From the NCBI GenBank assembly GCA_021157645.1, contig JAGGWC010000070.1, positions 1 to 11,550 on the forward strand: a DNA stretch of 11,550 nucleotides, written 5' to 3'. Position numbers and translations under genes: made by a program. Below, one piece after another: positions 6,253 through 11,550 of this stretch. The first letter of the stretch is position 1, and every line of letters starts with the position of its first letter. This stretch comes from Candidatus Cloacimonadota bacterium. GTDB taxonomy: Bacteria > Cloacimonadota > Cloacimonadia > Cloacimonadales > TCS61. The notes under the pieces are model-generated. The model was given only the letters and a program-made list of their open reading frames with translations. It searched no databases and was not told the DNA's origin.

Positions 6253-7461
6253 ATGGTGAGTGACTTACAAAACATTCTCTCGGATGCTTCCAAAGGAATG
6301 AAAAAATCTGCAATACGTGAACTTCTCAAACTTACAAAAGATCCTGAAATAATTTCATTTGCAGGAGGATTACCTGCACCTGAAACTTTCCCGATCGAAG
6401 AGTTAGTAGAGATTACGACTGAAGTATTGCGTGAAGACGGAAAAAAAGCCTTGCAATATGGCTCAACAGAAGGAGATGACAAATTACGGGAAGAGATAAT
6501 TGGGCTTTATAAAAAAATGGGATTTAATATCTCGATGGAAAATGTAATGATAACTACAGCTTCTCAGCAGGGACTTGATCTTCTTGCCAAGATATTTATT
6601 AACAGGGGAGATAAAGTTTTTTGCGGTCTCCCATCTTATCTTGGTGGACTACAAGCATTTAAAGCTTATGGGGCTGAGCTTATTGGAATTGAATTTGATG
6701 ATAGTGGAATGCGTTCTGATGATCTGGAAGAAAAACTATCAGAGCTTAAAGCTGTAAATGATCTTCCAAAATTTATCTATATAATTCCAGATTTTCAAAA
6801 TCCTGCCGGCGTCACAATGCCTGAAAAAAGAAGAAAAGAGATCATTAAACTCGCTAGAAAGTATGATGTCCTCATAATTGAAGACAGTCCATATAAAGAG
6901 ATCAGATTTGAAGGTGAACATCAAGAAAGTTTGTATACTCTGGAAGGCAAAGGTCAGGTTATCAATTTAGGAACTTTTTCCAAGATATTTGTTCCAGGTT
7001 TCAGAATAGGCTGGGTAATAGCACATCCTGAAATTGTTGATCAATTTATTAAAGCTAAACAGGCAACAGATTTATGTACATCACCTTTCGTACAAAAGAT
7101 AGCAGCTAAATATATTGAAAAAGGATACTTTGATAAAAATCTCAAAAAAACTATTAAACTTTATAAAGAAAAGAAAGATATAATGATGAGAGCTTTTGAA
7201 AAATATATGCCAGAAGGTGTAACATGGACAAAACCGGAAGGTGGATTATTCTTATTTATTACTTTACCAGAATATATGGATTCAGAAATCCTTTTTAAAA
7301 AAGCAATTAAAAAGAAGGTTGCCTTTGTTATTGGTCAAGCTTTCCACTGTAATGGTAAAGGTCAAAACACAATGCGGATAAATTTTTCGTATGCTTCTAA
7401 AGAGCAGAACGATATTGGTGTAAAACGGTTGGCTGAAGTTATTAGATCTGAGATAAAATAG
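6253..7461 (+). CDS. PLP-dependent aminotransferase, class I/II (2-aminoadipate/KAT-like)
   Basis: A cytoplasmic fold-type I aminotransferase of 402 residues, the normal length for the family. Features: IISFAGGLPAPETFP near the N-terminus (33-47), typical of the LysN/ARO8-like group; LQYGSTEGDDKLRE (67-80); NPAG (183-186) in the PLP site; EDSPYKEIRF (210-219) with the Asp and Tyr that contact the cofactor; GTFSKIFVPGFRIGW (240-254), where Lys244 is the Schiff-base lysine and Arg251 binds phosphate; and MRINFSY (374-380), whose Arg375 should bind the substrate carboxylate. AAGGAG at 6240-6245 with 7-base spacing fixes the start. The group covers 2-aminoadipate, aromatic, branched-chain and alanine transaminases, so the substrate is open. 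The following asd and aspartokinase genes hint at amino-acid biosynthesis, but a terminator-like hairpin separates them. Confidence 0.9.
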   Translation: MVSDLQNILSDASKGMKKSAIRELLKLTKDPEIISFAGGLPAPETFPIEELVEITTEVLREDGKKALQYGSTEGDDKLREEIIGLYKKMGFNISMENVMITTASQQGLDLLAKIFINRGDKVFCGLPSYLGGLQAFKAYGAELIGIEFDDSGMRSDDLEEKLSELKAVNDLPKFIYIIPDFQNPAGVTMPEKRRKEIIKLARKYDVLIIEDSPYKEIRFEGEHQESLYTLEGKGQVINLGTFSKIFVPGFRIGWVIAHPEIVDQFIKAKQATDLCTSPFVQKIAAKYIEKGYFDKNLKKTIKLYKEKKDIMMRAFEKYMPEGVTWTKPEGGLFLFITLPEYMDSEILFKKAIKKKVAFVIGQAFHCNGKGQNTMRINFSYASKEQNDIGVKRLAEVIRSEIK

Positions 7462-7480
7462 ACATAAAACACATTAATTT

Positions 7481-7511
7481 AGGAGAAGTCGATATGGCTT
7501 CTCCTTTTTTT
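7481..7511 (+). terminator. Intrinsic terminator or attenuator before asd
   Basis: AGGAGAAG (7481-7488) pairs perfectly with CTTCTCCT (7498-7505) around a 9-base loop and is followed by seven T (7505-7511). It reads as the terminator of the aminotransferase gene. The 5' arm is also a strong ribosome binding site for an ATG in the loop (7494), so the hairpin could instead be an attenuator for asd. There is little room for a separate asd promoter between this hairpin and 7532. Confidence 0.8.
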
Positions 7512-7535
7512 GGAAATTGCTGGAGTAATTTGTGA
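7494..7535 (+). CDS. Possible 13-codon leader peptide upstream of asd
   Basis: An ATG sits eight bases after AGGAG (7481-7485) and reads 13 codons (MASPFFGNCWSNL) to a TGA at 7533-7535 that overlaps the GTG start of asd (7532-7534) in the GTGA arrangement typical of translational coupling. Its codons run through the 3' arm and T-run of the terminator, so ribosomes here would melt the hairpin. It has no run of lysine, threonine or methionine codons, so classical attenuation by those products is not supported. It may be coincidental. Confidence 0.3.
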   Translation: MASPFFGNCWSNL

Positions 7536-8530
7536 GTGAATTCAATGTAGCCATTATTGGTGCAACCGGAGCTGTTGGTAGAGAAATGGTAAAGATCCTG
7601 GAAGAACGGGAATTTCCAATTAAAGATCTTGTTCTTTTAGCTTCGAAACGATCATTAGGTGAAACTATCAGTTTCAAGAAAAAGGCACTTAAAGTTCAGG
7701 AACTGAATACAAATAGTTTTAAAGATATTGATATTGCACTATTCAGTGCTGGTAGTGCAGTAAGTATGAAATTTGCTCCAATCGCAGCTAAGAATGGTAC
7801 TATTGTTATAGATAACAGCAGTGCTTTTAGAATGGATTCGCATGTCCCCTTGGTAGTACCAGAAGTAAATGCTGATGATGTAAAAAAACATAAAGGAATT
7901 ATTGCTAATCCAAATTGTTCTACAATTCAAATGGTAGTTGCGCTTAAACCTGTGTTAGATGAAGTTGGAATAAACAGGATAATTGTGTCAACTTATCAAG
8001 CAGTCTCGGGCACAGGGAAAGCTGCAATCGATGAATTAGAAGAGCAGTCATCTCAAATCTTGAATAATAAAAAACTAACTCGCAAAGTATATCCTCATCA
8101 AATCGCTTTTAATATCCTGCCACATATTGATAAATTCGAGATTAATGGATATACTAAAGAAGAGATGAAGCTTATTCATGAGACTAAGAAGATATTCGGA
8201 AATAATAAGATTAAAATAACTGCAACTGCAGTTCGTGTTCCCGTTTTTTATGGTCATTCTGAATCTATTTATTTAGAGACCCAAAAACATATTTCGATAA
8301 AGAAATTAAAAAATATTTATCTTAAAACTAATGGCATCAAACTCGTTGATGATATTGCTAATTATAAATATCCATTAGCAACTATGAGTGAGATCTATGA
8401 TGATGTAATGATCGGTAGGCTACGTAAGGATCTATCTGAATCAAATGGAATTAATATGTGGATCGTTGCAAATAATTTGCGTAAAGGTGCAGCACTTAAT
8501 GCTGTTCAAATTGCAGAATTATTGATTTAG
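7532..8530 (+). CDS. asd: Aspartate-semialdehyde dehydrogenase
   Basis: Reduces aspartyl 4-phosphate with NADPH to aspartate semialdehyde, the branch point to lysine/diaminopimelate and to threonine/methionine. The 332-residue length is normal. GATGAVG (10-16) is the Rossmann nucleotide loop; DNSSAFR (94-100), NPNCST (126-131) with the catalytic Cys129, YQAVSGTG (155-162) with Gln156, and RVPVFYGHSE (235-244) with His242 as general base complete the active site. Start is GTG, chosen because GGAG (7522-7525) is six bases upstream and the Rossmann loop is then correctly placed. Six bases separate its stop from the aspartokinase start, so the two are surely cotranscribed. No lysine riboswitch fits in the 70-base gap upstream. 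Confidence 0.96.
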   Translation: MSEFNVAIIGATGAVGREMVKILEEREFPIKDLVLLASKRSLGETISFKKKALKVQELNTNSFKDIDIALFSAGSAVSMKFAPIAAKNGTIVIDNSSAFRMDSHVPLVVPEVNADDVKKHKGIIANPNCSTIQMVVALKPVLDEVGINRIIVSTYQAVSGTGKAAIDELEEQSSQILNNKKLTRKVYPHQIAFNILPHIDKFEINGYTKEEMKLIHETKKIFGNNKIKITATAVRVPVFYGHSESIYLETQKHISIKKLKNIYLKTNGIKLVDDIANYKYPLATMSEIYDDVMIGRLRKDLSESNGINMWIVANNLRKGAALNAVQIAELLI

Positions 8531-8536
8531 GTATTT

Positions 8537-9733
8537 ATGAAAATTGTAATTCAGAAATTTGGTGGTACTTCATTACAAAATAGAGAGATTAGAGACAAAG
8601 CTGCGGAACATATTGTGGATGCTATAGAAGATGGATTTTCTCCTGTTGTAGTTGTCTCTGCAATGGGCAGGAAAGGTGATCCTTACGCCACAGACACATT
8701 ATTACAATCAGCGACTACAATTTTTAAAAATATCTCTTCCCGGGAAAAAGATCTGATCATGTCTTGTGGTGAGTTGATATCTGCAGTAGTTATGGTGCAA
8801 ACATTAAAGCAAAAAAATATTGATGCAGTTGCATTAAATGGGATGCAAGCCGGTATTATCACGGATGACAATTATAATCAGGCAACCATAAAGAAAATAG
8901 TTCCCGACAATATATTAAATGTACTCAATAATAATAGGATTCCAGTTATAACTGGATTTCAGGGAATAAGTGAAAATGGTGAAATAACAACATTCGGCAG
9001 AGGCGGCAGCGATACAACGGCCAGTATTCTGGCTGCTGCATTAAAAGCTGAATACATAGAAATATATTCGGATGTTGAAGGTATATTATCTGCTGATCCA
9101 CGCCAAATTCCCGGTGCTAGAAACATACCTGAAACCAGCTATATAGAAGCTGTAGAGATGGCAAATAAAGGTGCAAATGTTATTCATCCTCAGGCTGTCT
9201 CAATAGCTGACCAATATAAAATTCCCATTAAGCTATTTTCAACTTCTAATAATGTGAAATCAACTATTATTTTTGAAATGAAAAATGATAAACCTGTTAC
9301 TGGAATAACCAGTAAAACAAATATTATCTTAGCACGGATATTTCCTAATAAAAGTAACATCCATAAAACTGGATTGAGCATTTTTCAAACTCTTGCACAG
9401 CAGAATATCAGCGTAGATTTTATTGATATTACTCCAGAATTAATATCATTTATTATTGAAGAAGATCTGGAAGATAAATTCATTAAAATAATAAGAAATA
9501 ATAATTATGTATTTGAAATAGAAAAAGAATTTTCAAAGATATCTGTTGTGGGCTCTGGAATGACAGGAATGCCAGGTATAATGGCGAAGATCGTGAAAGC
9601 TTTAAGTTCTAAAGATATTATGATCTACGAATGTACAGATTCTTATACAACAATTTCATGTCTTGTAAAAAGTATCGAGGAAATAAAGGCAATTACAGCT
9701 TTACATAAAGAATTTAAATTGGGAAGTAAGTAA
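8537..9733 (+). CDS. lysC: Aspartokinase, DapG-type
   Basis: Phosphorylates aspartate with ATP, the committed step of the aspartate pathway; its product is the substrate of Asd encoded just upstream. The 398 residues comprise a kinase domain (about 1-235) and two ACT domains (about 255-325 and 332-395) for allosteric feedback. Motifs: KFGGTS (7-12), SAMGRKGDPYATDTLL (41-56), SCGE (76-79), GRGGSDT (154-160), SDVEG (178-182) and ADPR (186-189). SAMGRKGDPYATD and the ACT segment beginning SVDFIDITP closely resemble Bacillus subtilis DapG, the diaminopimelate-sensitive isozyme, so DAP inhibition is a reasonable inference. B. subtilis also has asd directly before dapG. The ribosome site is weak (TAGG at 8528-8531), which fits coupling to asd. 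The stop overlaps the next start (TAATG). Confidence 0.95.
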   Translation: MKIVIQKFGGTSLQNREIRDKAAEHIVDAIEDGFSPVVVVSAMGRKGDPYATDTLLQSATTIFKNISSREKDLIMSCGELISAVVMVQTLKQKNIDAVALNGMQAGIITDDNYNQATIKKIVPDNILNVLNNNRIPVITGFQGISENGEITTFGRGGSDTTASILAAALKAEYIEIYSDVEGILSADPRQIPGARNIPETSYIEAVEMANKGANVIHPQAVSIADQYKIPIKLFSTSNNVKSTIIFEMKNDKPVTGITSKTNIILARIFPNKSNIHKTGLSIFQTLAQQNISVDFIDITPELISFIIEEDLEDKFIKIIRNNNYVFEIEKEFSKISVVGSGMTGMPGIMAKIVKALSSKDIMIYECTDSYTTISCLVKSIEEIKAITALHKEFKLGSK

Positions 9734-10383
9734 TGTTAAAAAAATTAATAATAACAATTATTTTAATTACAATATTTATTGGATTAAATGCAGAGATCAG
9801 TAAAACACAAAATAATATGAATCTGATATTTTTACGTGAATTAGATTCCAATTTAGTAGAAACGATCAAGATTATGGATGTATATAATCAAGCTACAAAT
9901 AATATTTCATATGATGTTTTAGGAATTGAACATTATCAGCAGTTCTTGATGGAAATGACTATGATCTGCATGAATTTGAGAAATGATATTTCCGATTCTG
10001 TCGAATTAAATTCTGAACAGCGTGAATTATTCATTCAAGAGTTGATCAGCTCCATAAAACCAGATGTAAAAATAATATCCGAATCAATTACAAAACAACA
10101 GGATATGCAGGGAAAGAAATTCAGCGAATTATTCGAGAAAAAGATCAATACTCATTTAAAAGATATAAGAAAAGAGATAATTATCGAAGAAGAAAAGATA
10201 ATTGAAAGTAAAACTTTTGATCAATATTATTTTCATCTTCATTCTCAGCATTTTATTTATCATCTATTAATGGATTTCTTAAAACCTTCTGAACATTTGA
10301 GTAAGTTAAATAGAGCGTTCCTTATTCGTGTTGCTGCAGAGATAGAATACAACATAATAAATTCTCCAGAACCAGAAAAATAA
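9733..10383 (+). CDS. Exported helical protein of unknown function
   Basis: A 216-residue protein I do not recognise. Residues 1-20 form a signal peptide (MLKK, then an Ile/Leu-rich core, likely cleavage after LNA). The rest is rich in Glu, Lys, Ile and Leu with few glycines and looks almost wholly alpha-helical, including charged stretches at 107-160 (EKKINTHLKDIRKEIIIEEEK) that could be coiled coil. An aromatic and histidine-rich cluster (YYFHLHSQHFIYH, 165-177) could bind metal, which is a guess. There is no lipobox cysteine, so it is probably periplasmic. Its ATG overlaps the aspartokinase stop by one base, with GGGAAG at 9721-9726 as ribosome site, and its own stop overlaps the next start, so it belongs to the same operon. 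Confidence 0.8.
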   Translation: MLKKLIITIILITIFIGLNAEISKTQNNMNLIFLRELDSNLVETIKIMDVYNQATNNISYDVLGIEHYQQFLMEMTMICMNLRNDISDSVELNSEQRELFIQELISSIKPDVKIISESITKQQDMQGKKFSELFEKKINTHLKDIRKEIIIEEEKIIESKTFDQYYFHLHSQHFIYHLLMDFLKPSEHLSKLNRAFLIRVAAEIEYNIINSPEPEK

Positions 10384-10565
10384 TGAAAATATTACTAACT
10401 GTACTTACATTTATTTTAGGTGCAGCAACTGGTTATTTATACTATAAACTTATTGGTTGTAAAGGTGGTTGTCCAATGGCATCAAACGTTTGGGCAAACG
10501 TTGTGATCGGCGCAATATTTGGATATTTACTGCTTTCGCCAGTTATAGATAAATTAATAAAGTAA
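10383..10565 (+). CDS. Small two-helix membrane protein, DUF6132-like
   Basis: A 60-residue protein with two predicted membrane helices (about 3-23 and 35-54) joined by a loop with GCKGGCP (25-31) and then MASNVWANVVIGAIFGYLL. This layout (YYK, two nearby cysteines, proline, a polar serine-asparagine step, then a Gly-rich second helix) matches the small DUF6132 proteins that I associate mainly with Bacteroidota and relatives. No biochemical role is established that I know of; the cysteine pair might be redox-active or bind metal. The ATG overlaps the previous stop (TAATG), and the next gene starts one base after its stop. Confidence 0.8.
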   Translation: MKILLTVLTFILGAATGYLYYKLIGCKGGCPMASNVWANVVIGAIFGYLLLSPVIDKLIK

Positions 10566-10566
10566 T

Positions 10567-11139
10567 ATGAAAACAGAAGTGAAACTTATCTTTCATCCCA
10601 CACTTGGTAAGGTTCATTTTAGGAAAAGTAGGAAAGCCAGATATTTGAGATTATCAATTGATAGTTCAAAAGAAATTAGGGTCACTATTCCTATAAGTGT
10701 TTCTTTAAAAAGTGCTGAGAAATTTCTCAACTCAAAAATTGACTGGGTACAAAAACAATTAACAAAAATTGATAATAGAAACCAATTTACACTTAATAAC
10801 ACAGTAAATTCTAATTTATTATGTAAAAAGGAAATTAAAGAAATTATTCGAGATAGACTTAATGAACTTTCACAATTTCATAGATTAAGTTTCAATCGAT
10901 CTTTTATTCGTTCTCAGAAAACGCGTTGGGGGAGTTGTTCTGCCAAGAATAATATTAACTTGAACATAAAATTGATCAACCTTCCTGCTGATTTACGGGA
11001 TTATGTAATAATGCATGAATTGGTTCATACGAAGGTTAAAAATCATAGCAAAATATTTTGGAATGAAATGGCAAAATACTATCCCAATCCAAAGGCAATA
11101 GATAAAAAACTGAAAAAATATAATCTGGAATTGTTATAA
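10567..11139 (+). CDS. YgjP-like (DUF45) zinc metalloprotease family protein
   Basis: A 190-residue cytoplasmic protein. The signature lies in the C-terminal half: RWGSCS (120-125), HELVH (150-154, the HExxH zinc site with Glu151 as base) and HSKIFW (160-165), where His160 should be the third zinc ligand. The N-terminal half has the IRRSxRARYxRLxI-like beta strands (here RKSRKARYLRLSI, 19-31) of the YgjP/DUF45 family. Members are predicted peptidases, and some occur with restriction systems, but no such genes are seen here. The protein is a little shorter than the usual ~230 residues, mainly in the middle, yet all metal ligands are kept. The ribosome site is weak, so translation probably depends on the preceding gene. 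Confidence 0.9.
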   Translation: MKTEVKLIFHPTLGKVHFRKSRKARYLRLSIDSSKEIRVTIPISVSLKSAEKFLNSKIDWVQKQLTKIDNRNQFTLNNTVNSNLLCKKEIKEIIRDRLNELSQFHRLSFNRSFIRSQKTRWGSCSAKNNINLNIKLINLPADLRDYVIMHELVHTKVKNHSKIFWNEMAKYYPNPKAIDKKLKKYNLELL

Positions 11140-11141
11140 TC

Positions 11142-11550
11142 ATGATAAGAAAAATCGAAATTTCCGATAAAAAAGAAATCTTGAGAATATCATCTCAAAT
11201 ATGGGAAGGAGATGATTATGTGAGCAATGTTTTTGACGAATGGGTGAGAGCTGTAGATGGATTATTTATAGGTTACTGGGAAGATGAAAAACTCATTGGT
11301 TTTGGAAGAATGCGTTTTCTTACACCAACAGATATTTGGTTGGAAGCTCTGCGAAAAGATCCACAAACCAATGTTAAGGGCGTGGGTTACAAAATCGCTA
11401 AATATTATATTGAACATTTAAAAGGTAAGAGAATTAGATCAGTAAGATTCTCAACCTATTTTGGAAATAAAGCTTCTATAAAACTTAATGAGAAATTGGG
11501 TTTTAAAAGAATTTTGGAGTTGTCTTTAAAAGAATTAGAAATTTCAAATT
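11142..11550 (+). CDS. GNAT-family N-acetyltransferase (partial, cut by window end)
   Basis: An ATG two bases after the previous stop opens a frame that runs to the window end without a stop (136 residues). It begins MIRKIEISDKKEIL, the usual first strand and helix of GNAT proteins, then has LFIGYWEDEKLIGFGRMRF (41-59), the central beta hairpin. NVKGVGYKI (77-85) is a variant of the acetyl-CoA pyrophosphate loop (R/Q-x-x-G-x-G/A, with Asn-Val-Lys before the glycines). FGNKASIKLNEKLGFKR (107-123) is the typical motif B with the N-x-x-S/A-x-x-L-x-x-x-x-GF pattern. The substrate is unknown. It belongs to the same tightly packed gene run. Confidence 0.85.
   Translation, partial: MIRKIEISDKKEILRISSQIWEGDDYVSNVFDEWVRAVDGLFIGYWEDEKLIGFGRMRFLTPTDIWLEALRKDPQTNVKGVGYKIAKYYIEHLKGKRIRSVRFSTYFGNKASIKLNEKLGFKRILELSLKELEISN

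Noticed and set aside
6575..6757. 60-codon + strand frame inside the aminotransferase
   Set aside because: Overlaps conserved aminotransferase sequence in another frame and resembles no family.
7462..7531. Lysine riboswitch (L-box) upstream of asd
   Set aside because: The gap is 70 bases, too short for the roughly 170-base aptamer, and its only structure is the terminator hairpin.
11134..11140. TATAAT sequence before the acetyltransferase as a promoter
   Set aside because: It overlaps the end of the metalloprotease gene, no -35 element is properly spaced, and the two-base gap suggests cotranscription.

Overview
The window is AT-rich bacterial DNA with every supported gene on the + strand, mostly preceded by good GGAG-type ribosome binding sites. 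The 679-residue secreted protein ends in a type IX-secretion-style sorting domain (motif NYPNPFNPS), which points to the FCB superphylum. Short palindromic intergenic repeats, a tandem ATP-type/PPi-type phosphofructokinase pair and a SpoVG-like small protein would fit a Cloacimonadota-like or related anaerobic candidate phylum. The phylum is inference; no rRNA or other marker is present.

Layout. (1) 1-368: a structured repeat, two consecutive intrinsic terminators that close an upstream transcript, then an AT-rich leader. (2) 369-2408: a large exported protein with three homologous beta-sandwich-like domains, an FN3-like domain and a sorting tail. (3) 2409-2895: no gene; it holds a diverged copy (2422-2507) and a perfect 117-bp copy (2508-2624) of the repeat at position 1, then 271 bp with two hairpins. 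The secreted-protein gene is therefore bracketed by direct repeats, and a stem base pair in the repeat covaries between copies. (4) 2896-5379: two phosphofructokinases from different subfamilies, one with the G/K and one with the D/K donor-site signature, separated by a 106-bp palindromic element. (5) 5380-6238: a hairpin, two REP-like units, a small SpoVG-like gene and the 3' remnant of an hflX gene. (6) 6253-7461: a class I/II PLP aminotransferase of the 2-aminoadipate/KAT/AlaA-like group, followed by a terminator-like hairpin. (7) 7532 to the end: asd and a DapG-type aspartokinase, then four tightly packed genes (exported helical protein, DUF6132-like membrane protein, YgjP/DUF45 metalloprotease, GNAT acetyltransferase cut by the window end).

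How the genes work together. The two kinases sit at the fructose-6-phosphate step: one probably uses ATP irreversibly, the other pyrophosphate reversibly, giving a glycolytic/gluconeogenic choice. Asd and aspartokinase are the first two steps of the aspartate pathway (lysine/diaminopimelate, threonine, methionine). Their adjacency matches the asd-dapG order of Bacillus. The aminotransferase upstream could serve amino-acid metabolism, but its substrate cannot be read from sequence.

The points most worth a second look are the covarying repeat, a 13-codon leader ORF whose ribosome binding site lies inside the terminator hairpin before asd and whose stop overlaps the asd start, the phosphofructokinase pair, and the truncated hflX.
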